Assembly (NCBI GenBank): GCA_964624075.1
Contig: CAZUWH010000003.1
Span: 62,001 to 126,000 of the forward strand
Length of the DNA stretch: 64,000 nucleotides
From: CAZUWH01 sp964624075
Lineage (GTDB): Bacteria > Pseudomonadota > Alphaproteobacteria > Rhodospirillales > Rhodospirillaceae
Direction: 5' to 3'
Shown here: piece after piece, positions 1 through 9,873 of the stretch
Numbering within the stretch: position 1 is the stretch's first letter
Layout: each line of letters begins with the position of its first letter
Notes under the pieces: generated by a model
The model's database searches: none
Told to the model about the DNA's origin: nothing
What the model saw: the letters and a program-made list of their open reading frames with translations, nothing else
Program-made: the position numbers and the translations under genes

Positions 1-1296
1 GAAGCGCTTGCCCCTCAGAACCGTGAGGAATTGGTGCGGGTTTGTTTTGCCGAAGCCCCTTGCAGAGGACCGGTTGGAAGATGTTCGGGCCACCCTTGGT
101 GGTGCCGCTTCATTATTCTGAATTCTCAGATGGGGGGGCGGGGGGGCCCCCCCATCTGTTCGAACGCCTGGGGGCCGATCAGCGTCGCCAGTTGATCGAT
201 GTGATGCGATTCGAATTTGATGCCGAGATCTTGTGCGATCTCAACAGAGTGGTGCGCGAAGAAGTGATCGCCTGTCTGGGTTTCGCCGATTTGGCAGCTG
301 CCTTGTGCGAACTCGATTCCGATGATGCGGTTCATCTGATTGGCCATCTCCATGAAGACGAGCGCACCCGGGTGCTGGCGGCGTTACCGCTCGAAGACCG
401 CACCATCACATCACCCAGGGCCTGTGTCCTACCCTGAATACTCTCAGCCGGCCGCTTGGATGCAACGCGAGCTGATCGCGGTGCCAGCCTATTGGACCGT
501 GGGCCAGACCATCGATTATCTGCACGAGCAGCCCGAACCTACCGGAAGAATTCTACGATATCTACGTGGCCAATCCCCGTCACAGGCCGGCAGGAAGGGT
601 GGCTTTGAGCCGTCTGCTCAGGACTCGCTGGCCGGTACAGTTGCAGGAGATTTCAAATCCGGCGGTGCAGTCAATCCCTGTGACCATGGACTAGGAGGAG
701 GTGGCCGTCCTGTTCCGCGAACAGGATCTGGTTTCTGGGCCAGTGGTCGATCGCTCAGGGCGACTGGTCGGCGTGATCACCGTGGACGATGTGGTCGATG
801 TCATCGACGAGGAAGCGGCCGACGACATGCTGCGACTCGGAGGGATTGCCGAACCCGATTTCTATCGTGCCGTGATCGACACGACCCGGTCCCGTTTTAG
901 GGGGCTTCTGCTCAATTTGGGCACGGCCGTTCTGGCCTCGATGGTGCCATCCGGCAGGTGGTAACGCTTGCGGTCTTGATGCCGATTGTCGCATCCATGG
1001 GGCGGCAACGCCGGCACGCAGACCTTGACGGCTGCCGTGCGCGAGCTGATCACAGACCACAAGCCAACGCGGCACGAGTCCTGGGCAAGGAAGTGCTGGT
1101 CGGCGGCCTGAACGGGACGATCTTTGCTGTCGTCATCTCTGATCTGTGCTCTGGCCGACTTTCTGCTGCTGCTCGGCTTCGATTGGACGAGGGGGTCGAT
1201 TCGGGCCCCATAGCCTCGCCGGTGTTCGTCACCACCGTGATCGATGTCATGGGCTTCTTTGTCTTTCTCGGCCTGGGAACCCGGCTGCTGCTGTAG
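1..1296 (+). pseudogene. mgtE: Magnesium transporter MgtE, eroded and cut by the window edge
   Basis: Pieces of an MgtE-type Mg2+ channel appear in order but in different frames. An MgtE N-terminal domain is read at about 150-400 (ends near LPLEDR). A linker and first CBS part follow at 440-690 (ELIAVPAYWTVGQTIDYL, then broken). The second CBS part lies at 700-890 (VAVLFREQD, VVDRSGRLVGVITVDDVVDV). The membrane domain at 900-1296 shows LAVLMPIVASM and, one frame away, the family signature GGNAGTQTLT. At least four frame changes are needed and most of the membrane part is missing, so no working product is expected. The family imports Mg2+ with a cytosolic Mg2+-sensing N and CBS region. The gene may start left of the window. 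Confidence 0.85.
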
Positions 1297-1642
1297 TCGC
1301 TGCCGGAAGAAGGAAAGAACATGACCTGCTGGCACACAAAAGGCAATCGGAGGAAGGGATGGATACAAACCCATGCGCCCGGCCTTGATTGCCCTCGGGG
1401 TACAAGAGGCGTGCTTGACGGGGGGGGGTCTGTCGGCCCATGTAGTGTCCGTTACAACCCTGTGATTGGCATGACCCTTGTGAACCTTGAGCGTGATCCA
1501 TCAAGGCTCTCCGCGAAGCGGCTTGCGGCGACCGCTTTGGCGCACCAGGCCACAAGGCTGCGCTGTCGCGGTGGGCCCCCGGGCGCAATCCTGATTTGTG
1601 CCAAGTAGGACAACACGATTGGTGTGAGAAAAGGAAGGCAAC
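1297..1642. other. Spacer without a recognisable gene
   Basis: Short open frames only, none with family signatures. It contains a G-rich tract near 1421-1429. The last 20 bases hold the likely ribosome binding site of the following nfuA gene (aaggaaggcaac before ATG 1643). Confidence 0.5.
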
Positions 1643-2191
1643 ATGTTCATCCAGACGGAACAAACCCCTAATCCGGCGTCCCTGAAGTTCCTGCCCGGAC
1701 AGCCCGTCATGACATACGGTACCGCTGATTTCCCATCACCGGACAAGGCTGCACCCTCACCGCTGGCCCAGCGGTTGTTTGCTGTCGAAGGTGTGCGCGG
1801 TGTATTTCTGGGCGCCGATTTCATTACCGTCACCAAGGCTGATGAAACCGACTGGTCCACCTTGAAACCGGCCGTGCTTGGTGCGCTAGCCCAGCATCTC
1901 CTGTCGGGTGAGCCGGTGGTTCATGAACAGTCGTCCGACCCCGGGACGCATGAGCGGGAGGGAGAGATCGTTGCGCGCATCCGTACGCTGCTCGATACGA
2001 GAGTCCGCCCTGCTGTTGCTCGTGACGGGGGTGACATCATCTTCCGTGATTTTCGTGATGGAATCGTCAATTTGCGTTTGCAAGGCTCGTGTTCTGGTTG
2101 CCCAAGCTCAACAGCGACGCTCAAAAATGGCATAGAAAACCTGTTGCGCCATTATATCCCGGAAGTCCTGGCCGTGCGCGCGGTGGACTGA
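1643..2191 (+). CDS. nfuA: NfuA-type Fe-S cluster carrier protein
   Basis: A 182-residue protein with the two-domain Nfu layout. The N-terminal Nfu domain (about 1-90) opens with the conserved FIQTEQTPNPASLKF, and the C-terminal NifU-like thioredoxin-fold domain (about 105-178) carries the cluster-binding pair C150-S-G-C153 in GSCSGCPSS. Proteins of this family receive Fe-S clusters from the assembly machinery and pass them to apo-enzymes in the cytosol. The start at 1643 has a purine-rich Shine-Dalgarno (aaggaagg) at good distance, and length is typical of alphaproteobacterial homologues. It is monocistronic here. Fe-S clients in the window include HemW and, in decayed form, the NapH/NosR-like protein. 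Confidence 0.95.
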   Translation: MFIQTEQTPNPASLKFLPGQPVMTYGTADFPSPDKAAPSPLAQRLFAVEGVRGVFLGADFITVTKADETDWSTLKPAVLGALAQHLLSGEPVVHEQSSDPGTHEREGEIVARIRTLLDTRVRPAVARDGGDIIFRDFRDGIVNLRLQGSCSGCPSSTATLKNGIENLLRHYIPEVLAVRAVD

Positions 2192-2542
2192 AACCGACTG
2201 AAACCGGACGAAACGGCACTGAAACGTTCGCGGCGTGGGCATTTTTTGTAGCCTAGACGCAACGGGTTGATTCTACGTGTTTTTCCTGCCTTTATCAACG
2301 GTGTCCGCGGCGCTTGGTGTCTTTCCGTCACGCCCGACGGGCGTCGCCTACCCCCTGGTTGATCAGACCAGGTCTGGCGTCAGAGCGGTCTGTTTCCTTT
2401 CACAAGGAGGGTTGCTGCAATGCCATAAATCCTGTACAGCAACTTGAGATATACGCGACGCAGCAAAGCGGCTAGCGTGAAGGTTGGTTTCTTGCCCATA
2501 CATTGAGGTCAAACCGTTCTGAAAGAGGAGGAGGCAGGCCCC
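2192..2542. other. Spacer between nfuA and the glucosaminidase
   Basis: No coding signature. A T6 run at about 2244 lacks a convincing hairpin in front of it. The end of the spacer holds the strong Shine-Dalgarno gaaagaggaggaggcag of the next gene. Confidence 0.5.
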
Positions 2543-3544
2543 GTGACTGACGGCGCAGCGTACCAATCGAGATTCGAACGCACGGCTCTAGGGGCATTGG
2601 CCTTATCAACGGCCCTTTTGTATGGTGCGGCCCTGGTGTTTCCGACCCCACGGCTGCTTTCCCCTGTCCCCATGTCTTCCCACCGGAGCGACAGGGCAGC
2701 TCTTCCCCTCTTATCCTCTTCTGCTGTGATTCTCCCTGTTTCCAGGCTCACGCCAGAACGACTTAGAGCCGAAACGTTGCAGAATATTTTCGATCAGGTT
2801 GACTACTCTCTGGAATCGGTGGCCGGTGGAGCAAGTCAGGTTCCCCAGCTACACTTAAGTGCCATTCCTGGTGACCTCCGGCAGATCCACGACGCCGGAG
2901 CACGCAAGGATCTGTTTTTGCGTCTGATGCTGCCGCTGGTTCTGCAAGTGAATGACGAGCTGACGTCTGAACGCCGCCGGCTGGCAGCCCTGCATCGGCA
3001 GAGGGGACGAGGCGCGCCGCTGTCGTCGGATGATGATGCGTGGCTGTCTGAACGATTCTCTTACTATCGCGTGTCATTTGCCGATGGGATCGGATATCTA
3101 TTGCATATCATTGATATCATTCCACCTTCGCTTGCTCTTGCCCAGGCTGCCATGGAAAGCGGCTGGGGAACGTCACGGCTAGCCCGTCTGCGGAACGTGC
3201 TGTTCGGACAGACCACGGTGGGGGATGATCCCCAGGCCATTGCCATCAGGGGCCCCGGCAAGCGGGTCGTCCACTATAAAACGTTTGCCACACCGGCTGA
3301 TGCGGTGCGGAGCTATGCCCGCAACCTGAACAGTCATCCGGCCTATGAAAGTTTCCGCCGTGCCCGGGCGCAGATGCGCACGCAGGGAGCCTCTCTTGCC
3401 GGCAGGGGCCTGGTGGAGAACCTTGAAAACTACGCCGAGATGGCTGAATACAGCCGGAGTTTACAGCGGGTGATCCGTTCCAACGACCTGGGTGACCTGG
3501 ATGAAGCGACCCTGGCTGTAAACGAGGATGTGCTGCGGTTCTAG
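2543..3544 (+). CDS. Bax-like glucosaminidase / cell-wall hydrolase
   Basis: A 333-residue protein starting with GTG 2543, placed 3' of a strong ribosome binding site (gaggagg). Residues about 15-33 form a hydrophobic signal anchor (LGALALSTALLYGAALVF), so the protein is likely exported. The C-terminal half is a Bax/glucosaminidase (GH73-type) domain: LALAQAAMESGWGTSRLA places the probable catalytic Glu at 205, followed by N-V-L-F-G-Q (218-222), the KTFATPADAVRSYARNLN segment and a C-terminal NLENYAEMAEY motif. This family cleaves peptidoglycan glycan strands, though E. coli Bax itself is poorly characterised. The substrate is inferred from family only. Confidence 0.85.
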   Translation: MTDGAAYQSRFERTALGALALSTALLYGAALVFPTPRLLSPVPMSSHRSDRAALPLLSSSAVILPVSRLTPERLRAETLQNIFDQVDYSLESVAGGASQVPQLHLSAIPGDLRQIHDAGARKDLFLRLMLPLVLQVNDELTSERRRLAALHRQRGRGAPLSSDDDAWLSERFSYYRVSFADGIGYLLHIIDIIPPSLALAQAAMESGWGTSRLARLRNVLFGQTTVGDDPQAIAIRGPGKRVVHYKTFATPADAVRSYARNLNSHPAYESFRRARAQMRTQGASLAGRGLVENLENYAEMAEYSRSLQRVIRSNDLGDLDEATLAVNEDVLRF

Positions 3545-3660
3545 AGCGGAATGCACCCGGGTTGGATCCCTTTCTTGCGGAGCGCGGGCGTGCTTCTTCC
3601 CCGCCAAAGGGTGGGCGAGAACGCCCTCCCACCCCTGTTTTCGGAAGATACCTCCGAAGC
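3541..3660. repeat. Dispersed intergenic repeat R6, copy 1
   Basis: Begins at the glucosaminidase stop codon with agagcggaatgcacccgggt and runs through ttggatccctttcttgcggagc and a GC-rich inverted stretch to ttttcggaag. The same order of words (agagcggRatga, gggttggatc, ggagc, a GC hairpin, a closing cctctgaa or cctccgaa) recurs near 29286-29445 and 38812-38953. Similarity was judged by eye. Confidence 0.45.
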
Positions 3661-3662
3661 CA

Positions 3663-3968
3663 TTACGGTACTGCAGCAATGGCATCCATGGCATGCGCCA
3701 GATGGATGTCGCGTTCCGTCACCCCCCCGGCCTCATGCGTGGCGAGCACCACGTCAACACGATTGTAGACATTGTGCCACTCGGGGTGATGGTTCATCTT
3801 TTCGGCCACCAAGGCGACGCGGGTCATGAAACCGAATGCTTGACTGAAGTCCCTGAACAGGAAGGTCTTGCAGATGGCCTTGCGACCTTCCCCCGCCGTC
3901 CACCCTGCGGGGGCGGTCAACGCCTCGTGCCGCCCTGACAATGTTTCCGACGCCGTTGTTCCTGACAT
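3663..3968 (-). CDS. phhB: Pterin-4a-carbinolamine dehydratase
   Basis: A 101-residue protein of the PCD/DCoH family. The start at 3968 is chosen over an in-frame upstream ATG at 4052 because GGAGGGAACGCC sits directly before it and the upstream extension has no family similarity. The signature H60-H61-P-E-W (in KMNHHPEWHNVYNRV) and H77 in LATHEAGGVTERDI are the catalytic histidines and the GG-x-T-x-x-D motif. The enzyme dehydrates 4a-hydroxy-tetrahydropterin, normally formed by phenylalanine hydroxylase. No hydroxylase gene is in the window, so the local partner is unknown; the family can also serve in other pterin recycling. It is divergent from the metallopeptidase gene, sharing a 91-bp intergenic region. 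Confidence 0.93.
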   Translation of the reverse strand: MSGTTASETLSGRHEALTAPAGWTAGEGRKAICKTFLFRDFSQAFGFMTRVALVAEKMNHHPEWHNVYNRVDVVLATHEAGGVTERDIHLAHAMDAIAAVP

Positions 3969-4059
3969 GGCGTTCCCTCCGATTTGCTTTATGCTGATCG
4001 CAAGATGAGCATGTTTCCAGCGTCCATCAAGATGTCTGCCAGGAAGGATCACGGCTGTT

Positions 4060-4464
4060 ATGGCTTGTCACCAGCGCTTCGCCACGCCTCCGACTCTGGT
4101 CGATCTTGACCTCATTGCCCGTCAGGCGTTCGCCACACTGCCCGAAGTGCTGCGGCGTCATCTGAAGGGGGTGATTATCCAGATTGCGGAATTCTGTGAC
4201 GCTGAGACCGAGGAGGAAATGGATCTGGAAAACCCCTTCGAGCTACTTGGTCTCTACCAGGGGACATCCTTGCCGCATAAAAGTGCGGGCGATATTGTCG
4301 CCGAACCCGACATGATCTTCCTTTACCGTCGTCCTATCCTTGATTACTGGTGTGAGACCGGTGAGGATCTGGGCCGTGTCGTGCGGCACGTGCTGATCCA
4401 TGAAATTGGTCACCACCTGGGCTTCTCGGACGAAGAGATGAACTATATCGAGACCATGGATTGA
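4060..4464 (+). CDS. Small zincin-like metallopeptidase (DUF1025 type)
   Basis: A 134-residue protein with the extended zinc-protease motif H114-E-I-G-H118-H-L-G-F-S-D-E-E-M, typical of the single-domain zincin family (PF06262 type). The two histidines and E115 would bind zinc and activate water. Residues 60-92 (ELLGLYQGTSLPHKS, IFLYRRPILDYW) match the usual family core. No signal peptide is visible, so it should act in the cytosol; substrates are not known for the family. It is followed 50 bp later by a Lon-like protease gene in the same direction, so the two could be co-transcribed, a plausible but unproven proteolysis pair. Confidence 0.9.
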   Translation: MACHQRFATPPTLVDLDLIARQAFATLPEVLRRHLKGVIIQIAEFCDAETEEEMDLENPFELLGLYQGTSLPHKSAGDIVAEPDMIFLYRRPILDYWCETGEDLGRVVRHVLIHEIGHHLGFSDEEMNYIETMD

Positions 4465-4513
4465 TATCATCTGCGTCTCCACTGTCACGATTGCAAACAG
4501 AGAGTTTTCCTCC

Positions 4514-6943
4514 ATGACCGTTGATCGGCTTCTTGCGGCTGCCCTCTACACCCCCTGCGATCCCAATGATCTACCATTCACGACCACCGAAGAGCTTGAT
4601 GACATCGACGAAGTGGTCGGGCAGGAGCGGGCAGTCGCCGCTGTACGGTTCGGTATCGGCATCCGCCTTGCGGGCTTCAATCTTTATTGCCTGGGTCCCA
4701 AAGGCACCGGCAAGGCCAGTCTGATCTGTCAGTACCTGAAACAGGCTGCCAGTGCCCAGCCGGTCGCTGATGACTGGTGCTATGTATACAATTTCTCCGA
4801 CGAACATCGCCCCCAGGCACTGCGTTTACCAGCTGGGCGGGCAATTCCGTTCCGCACCGACATGGGTCGTCTGGTCGAGGAACTGCAAGTGGCCTTGCCG
4901 GCCCTGTTCGAGAGCGAGGAGTTCCGGACCCGCAAGCAGACGATCGACACAGGATTGAAGGAACGGAACGAACAGGCGTTCGCTGCCTTCCAGGTACAGG
5001 CGGCCGCCGAAGGCATTTCCCTGATTCGTACGCCGGTCGGGCTGGCCCTGGCACCCGTGAAGGATGGGAGCGTGCTAACACCGGAGGATTTCAGCGGCCT
5101 GCCTGAAGATGAACAGGCCGTGTTCAGACGCAGGATGGAAACCCTGCAGGGCGCAATGGAAGACATTCTCCGCCAGATTCCCCACTGGGAACACGAAAAC
5201 CGCGAGGCGGTGCGGATGCTTATCCGGGAACTGGCCCGTTATGCCGTCGATCATCTGATCGATCGGCTGAAGGCAACGTATGCCGACATTTCGGCTATTG
5301 GCAGCTATCTGGATGACGTGCACCAGAATGTCATCGACAACGTGGGTGACTTCATTGTCAAGGAGGGGGCGCCCAAGGACAGCCCGGAGGTCCTGTTTCC
5401 CGGCATGAGCCGGGTGGCATCGACGGCGGCCCTGCGACGCTTTCAGGTTAATGTCATTGTCTCGCGGGAAGGTGACCAGGGAGCGCCGGTAGTGTTTGCA
5501 GACCACCCAGCCCAGCCCAACCTACTGGGGCGCATCGAACACATGCAACAATTCGGGGCCCTCTTGACCGATTTTACCCTTATCAAGGCTGGGGCCCTGC
5601 ATCACGCCAACGGCGGCTACCTGGTGTTACAAGCCCGCAAGGTTCTGTCCCAGCCATTTGCATGGGAGGATTTGAAACGAGCCTTGCGCGCAGAGGAGAT
5701 CAGGATCGAGAGCCCGGGGTTGGCATGGGGTTTCTCAACCACGACGCTGGATCCTGAACCGATTCCGTTGTCGGTCAAGGTGATCCTGCTCGGTGATCCA
5801 TTGATCTATTACCTGTTGTCTGACCATGATCCGGACTTCGGCGAGCTGTTCAAGGTCGCAGCCGATTTCGATGACGGCACGAAACGTGACAGCCGGACGA
5901 CGTTTGCCTATGCCCGTCTTTTGGCCACGCTGGCACGCCGCGAAAAACTGCACCCCCTGCACCGGGATGCCGTCGCCCGCATTATCGAATATGCCGCCCG
6001 GCTGGTTGAAGAGACGGAAAAATTGTCCACCCACATGGCCAGTATTACCGACCTGGCGCGGGAGGCAGACTACTGGGCCGGCCAGGAAGGGGCGAGTCTG
6101 ATCGGCTGTGCACATGTGCAGCGGGCCATCGATGCCCAGATCCACCGCCAGGACCGCATTCATCTCCGTATTCGCGAGGAAATCCTTCACGATACGGTGC
6201 TGGTGGATACAGATGGTACCGTGACCGGCCAGATCAATGGCCTGTCGGTCTTTCAACTCGGGCCGATGCTGTTCGGCAGACCCCACCGCATCACCTGCCG
6301 CGTGCGCATGGGCAAGGGAGAGGTCATCGACATTGAACGCGAAGTTGCCCTGGGAGGTCCCCTTCACAGCAAGGGCGTATTGATCCTAGCCTCGTTCCTG
6401 GCGGCCCGCTTTGCCGTCGATATGCCCCTGTCGCTGTCTGCGACTCTGGTCTTCGAGCAGTCTTATATCGGTGTGGACGGTGATTCCGCTTCTTCGGCCG
6501 AATTGTACGCCCTTTTGTCGGCTCTGGCCGAAGTTCCCCTGCGGCAGGATCTGGCCGTAACCGGATCGGTCAACCAGTTTGGTCAGGTTCAGGCAATCGG
6601 CGGCGTCAATGAAAAGATCGAGGGATTCTTCGACATCTGTCAGGCGCGCGGCCTGACCAGCCGGCAGGGTGTCCTGATTCCGCGTGCCAACGTCAGGCAT
6701 CTGATGCTGCGTGCCGATGTGCGGGACGCTGCTGCCGTTGGTCTGTTTCACATCTATCCGATCAGCCATGTCGATGAGGGGGTCGTTCTATTGACGGGCT
6801 TGCCGGCCGGCAGCCTGGATGACACCGGCGCCTATCCGGTCGGTTCCGTCAATCGCAAAGTGGCGACGCGGCTAAGGGACTTTGCAGTGCGGGCCTATCG
6901 GCCGGCCGAGCCGATCGGGAACGGCCGCATCCGGCGGGCCTGA
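4514..6943 (+). CDS. Lon-like ATP-dependent protease (LonB/AAA_32 family)
   Basis: An 809-residue protein. The Walker A loop is at 61-68 (GPKGTGKA). A long middle insertion (about 95-330) is typical of the AAA_32/Lon-like group, which lacks the N-terminal domain of classical Lon. The second AAA part includes GALHHANGGYLVLQ. The C-terminal Lon protease domain (about 570-780) has G-D657-S658-A-S-S and N-E-K701-I-E-G, giving a Ser658/Lys701 dyad; the 43-residue spacing equals that of archaeal LonB. Such enzymes degrade misfolded or regulatory proteins. ATG 4514 follows gagttttcctcc, a weak ribosome binding site. It lies 50 bp downstream of the zincin gene. Confidence 0.93.
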   Translation: MTVDRLLAAALYTPCDPNDLPFTTTEELDDIDEVVGQERAVAAVRFGIGIRLAGFNLYCLGPKGTGKASLICQYLKQAASAQPVADDWCYVYNFSDEHRPQALRLPAGRAIPFRTDMGRLVEELQVALPALFESEEFRTRKQTIDTGLKERNEQAFAAFQVQAAAEGISLIRTPVGLALAPVKDGSVLTPEDFSGLPEDEQAVFRRRMETLQGAMEDILRQIPHWEHENREAVRMLIRELARYAVDHLIDRLKATYADISAIGSYLDDVHQNVIDNVGDFIVKEGAPKDSPEVLFPGMSRVASTAALRRFQVNVIVSREGDQGAPVVFADHPAQPNLLGRIEHMQQFGALLTDFTLIKAGALHHANGGYLVLQARKVLSQPFAWEDLKRALRAEEIRIESPGLAWGFSTTTLDPEPIPLSVKVILLGDPLIYYLLSDHDPDFGELFKVAADFDDGTKRDSRTTFAYARLLATLARREKLHPLHRDAVARIIEYAARLVEETEKLSTHMASITDLAREADYWAGQEGASLIGCAHVQRAIDAQIHRQDRIHLRIREEILHDTVLVDTDGTVTGQINGLSVFQLGPMLFGRPHRITCRVRMGKGEVIDIEREVALGGPLHSKGVLILASFLAARFAVDMPLSLSATLVFEQSYIGVDGDSASSAELYALLSALAEVPLRQDLAVTGSVNQFGQVQAIGGVNEKIEGFFDICQARGLTSRQGVLIPRANVRHLMLRADVRDAAAVGLFHIYPISHVDEGVVLLTGLPAGSLDDTGAYPVGSVNRKVATRLRDFAVRAYRPAEPIGNGRIRRA

Positions 6944-7563
6944 AAGAGACGGGCAGAAGAGGTGGAAGAGGCTAAAGAGTTCCGGGGGGCACGGGCCTTT
7001 TCCCCGCGAAGCTGCGGACGAAATCGGACACTCTTTTTCTCCCGCCCCCTGAGATCGGGAGGGTGTGGGGGAACCTCAGACGGCATGGGGTTCCCTCCCG
7101 TTGATATACCGACCGTACGACAATGAGACTATCCTGCAGACTCGAACATCACGCCCTCTCAAACCCCATGTAGGGAAGAAGGTCCTGGAAGTGTCCAGCC
7201 TGTATTGTTTCGATAATACTAGTCGCATCTGCCTGGAACGTGTCTTTTCTTCCGGTGGCTACCCACAAATGAACATTACAGATTGGCTCCATATCTCTTC
7301 GGGACGTGTTCCCCATTCCTTGGTAGATTGCCGCAGTAGAACTGGCTATGGTGAAACCCGCGTTCCGCTGCTGTTGCGGACCGAGGCGGGACGGAAAAGT
7401 GCGAGCGGCACCGATCCGCCCCTGACCACAGCCTCGCTTACAAGGCAGGCAAGGTCATGGTTGGCTGCGACTATAACCCGAAGATCCGGCGTTTCTACAG
7501 TCTCCGCGCATAATTCGCGCGGCGGCAACGGCAAAGGTGTGGCCGGCGGCTGAAGGCAGGTTT
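6944..7563. other. Gene-poor spacer after the Lon-like gene
   Basis: No gene with family signatures. An open frame from 7065 to 7553 has biased composition and no recognisable domain, and I treat it as chance. A short frame at 7458 (MVGCDYNPKIRRFYSLRA, then stop) could be the tail of a lost gene but is too short to name. The spacer runs into repeat R1. Confidence 0.5.
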
Positions 7564-7842
<279 letters not shown>

Positions 7843-7882
7843 AAGAGGTCTGAATCTTGCCGACCATAACCTAGCTGGTATA

Positions 7883-9172
7883 ATGTCATACAGGCCTACG
7901 GTCTTCGAGAACAACCGCAAGGAGAGCGTTGTCATATCAATCGGTTTCTCCCTTGTCGCCCCTCCCCTCTCTGTCGATCAGGCCATCGCGACGGTGTGCG
8001 AAGAGGCTTGCCGTTGCCTGACGGTCGGAGCGGTGGCGCTGACCGCCGTACTGGGGCGGGTTCTGGCTGAGGATATCATCGCGCCCCTGTCGCTGCCCCC
8101 CTGTGACAATGCCGCCGTGGACGGTTACGGCGTGTGCAGCACCGACCCACCAGGAGCCTCCTTGCGTCTGATCGGCCGAGTGACCGCCGGCGCGGTCAGC
8201 GAACGTCCCCTTGGTCGTGGCGAAGCGGTGCGTCTTTTTACCGGGGCCGCCTTGCCGCCTGGGGTCGATGCCGTGGTGATGCAGGAGGACTGCCAGACGG
8301 AAGGCGGCCGGGTGATCATGCCGGCCAACGTGGCCCCGGGCGCTAACTGCCGCCGGGCCGGCGAAGACGTTCGCCGCGGGCACCTGGCCTTACGGGCGGG
8401 TACCCGCTTGCGGCCGCAGGAAGTGGGCCTGGCCGCGGCTATGGGTTTGACCACCCTGCCCGTCCGCGCCCCCTTGCGGGTGGCGCTGTTTTCGACCGGC
8501 GGTGAACTGCGCGAGCCGGGTGTTCCCCTGCCGTCCGGCTGCATCCATGATGCCAATCGCTATGCAGTGGCCGGACTGCTGACGGCGCTCGGCTGCGTCG
8601 TCACCGACCTTGGCATTCTGCCCGATCAGGTTGCCGCAGTGACCGGAACCTTGCGAAGCGCTGCCATGGGTCATGACCTGCTTATCACCTCCGGTGGCGT
8701 GTCGGTGGGCGAGGAAGACCACGTTAAGGCTGCCGTCACCGCCCTTGGGACCCTGCATGTCTGGCGTATCAAGATCAAGCCAGGCAAGCCGCTCGCCATC
8801 GGGACCGTGGCCGATGTGCCTTTCCTGGGATTGCCCGGCAATCCGGTCGCGGCCATGGTGACCTTCCTTGTCATTGGTCGCCCTCTGGTGCTGACCCTGG
8901 CCGGCCGTCTTGCCGCCCTGCCGCCGGTCTATCCGGTGCCGGCCGGTTTTGCGCTGACTCGCAGCACCCCCGGTCGGCGTGAATTCCTGCGCGCCCGGCT
9001 TGAGACAGGTGCCGACGGGTTCCGACGGGCGATCCCCTGCCCGGCACAAGGGTCGGCCATGCTGTCGTCGATGGTTGATGCCGATGGCCTCATCGACCTG
9101 GCCGAAGCAGTGCGGCAGGTGGAACAGAATGAAACGATCCGTTTTCTTCCCTTCACTGAGCTCCTATGGTAG
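7883..9172 (+). CDS. moeA: Molybdopterin molybdenumtransferase MoeA
   Basis: A 429-residue protein (start 7883) of the MoeA family, which inserts molybdate into adenylylated molybdopterin in the last step of molybdenum cofactor synthesis. Visible features: N-terminal L-x-x-P-x-x-D-N-A-A-V-D-G-Y-G, the VRLFTGAALPPGVDAVV segment, FSTGGEL, I-H-D-A-N-R-Y, ITSGGVSVGEEDHVK, KPGKPLAIG and FLGLPGNPVAAMVTF. The reading frame stays open upstream to 7694 but there encodes repeat R1. The exact start is uncertain: AAGGAG at about 7919 precedes codon ATA, not a normal start, so ATG 7883 is the best available. No other Mo-cofactor gene lies nearby. Confidence 0.92.
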   Translation: MSYRPTVFENNRKESVVISIGFSLVAPPLSVDQAIATVCEEACRCLTVGAVALTAVLGRVLAEDIIAPLSLPPCDNAAVDGYGVCSTDPPGASLRLIGRVTAGAVSERPLGRGEAVRLFTGAALPPGVDAVVMQEDCQTEGGRVIMPANVAPGANCRRAGEDVRRGHLALRAGTRLRPQEVGLAAAMGLTTLPVRAPLRVALFSTGGELREPGVPLPSGCIHDANRYAVAGLLTALGCVVTDLGILPDQVAAVTGTLRSAAMGHDLLITSGGVSVGEEDHVKAAVTALGTLHVWRIKIKPGKPLAIGTVADVPFLGLPGNPVAAMVTFLVIGRPLVLTLAGRLAALPPVYPVPAGFALTRSTPGRREFLRARLETGADGFRRAIPCPAQGSAMLSSMVDADGLIDLAEAVRQVEQNETIRFLPFTELLW

Positions 9173-9291
9173 GGTAACCCACTAGTAGACAGCGCGAAAA
9201 CAAAAACGTCTTTCCTGTGCCTGTCCATGTTGTGAGGAAGCTATGACTACTGCCGAATCCCAGAGCAGGTGGCGGCGGAAGGGTTAATCTG

Positions 9292-9513
9292 GTGAAACGC
9301 CAGCTCAATGTCGTGACGCGCAGGCTGGTCCATGGCTATCTGCAGGAGATAGCGGTCCTCTATAGTTTGCGCGGCAAGGGGGAAGCGGTCACTTTCACCA
9401 GCTTCGTGACCAAATTTCTCCTTCAGCAATCTGCCCATAACGTCGAGGCAGAGCGTCTGCTGGCTCTGTGTCGGGAGGTTTATCATCGGAACCGCGAATT
9501 CTGCTCTGCCTGA
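9292..9513 (+). CDS. Small hypothetical protein
   Basis: A 73-residue frame starting with GTG 9292, preceded by ggcggaagggttaatct, which offers a moderate ribosome binding site. The protein (MKRQLNVVTRRLVHGYLQEI at the start) is basic at the N terminus, looks helical and has no motif I recognise. It lies 119 bp after moeA in the same direction. It might be a real small gene or a remnant; the codon pattern is compatible with coding but the case is weak. Confidence 0.4.
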   Translation: MKRQLNVVTRRLVHGYLQEIAVLYSLRGKGEAVTFTSFVTKFLLQQSAHNVEAERLLALCREVYHRNREFCSA

Positions 9514-9705
9514 GGTGTCAGGGCAATCGGGCAAAAGCCGCGTTGCCGCCATCGCAGCGGTTCATCGGGCGTCAACCGGGATTCACACCCGCCGGTATGG
9601 AATGCCCTGCCCGGACTGGCATCGGCTCTTTCTCAGGGTTATATAACGGGATCCATAAACCAGAAAAAAAACGACAGGGTCTCAACTGCCCTGAGGAAGA
9701 AACCA

Positions 9706-9873
9706 ATGAACAGTGCCGATACCGGAATCGCTGACCGCAAGGTCCTTCGTGCCGGACAGGCCCTTCTCCACTGGGACTGGGGCGGCAAAGGTGCCTGCGC
9801 CAGCCTGATACAGGAAAGAAGCGGAGGTGTTGAGAAAATCATGGGAAAACCACGAGGCCACGTTCGGCCATGA
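9706..9873 (+). CDS. Possible 55-residue ORF coupled to the DUF502 gene
   Basis: ATG 9706 is preceded by gaggaagaaacca and the frame of 55 residues stops at TGA 9871-9873, overlapping the ATG of the DUF502 gene (ATGA). The overlap and the ribosome binding site suggest translational coupling. The sequence (LLHWDWGGKGACASLIQE in the middle) has no family I know. It could equally be a remnant of an upstream gene. Confidence 0.3.
   Translation: MNSADTGIADRKVLRAGQALLHWDWGGKGACASLIQERSGGVEKIMGKPRGHVRP

Noticed and set aside
7065..7553. Open frame of 162 codons after the Lon-like gene
   Set aside because: No domain, no ribosome binding site, mixed composition; treated as chance in a GC-rich spacer.
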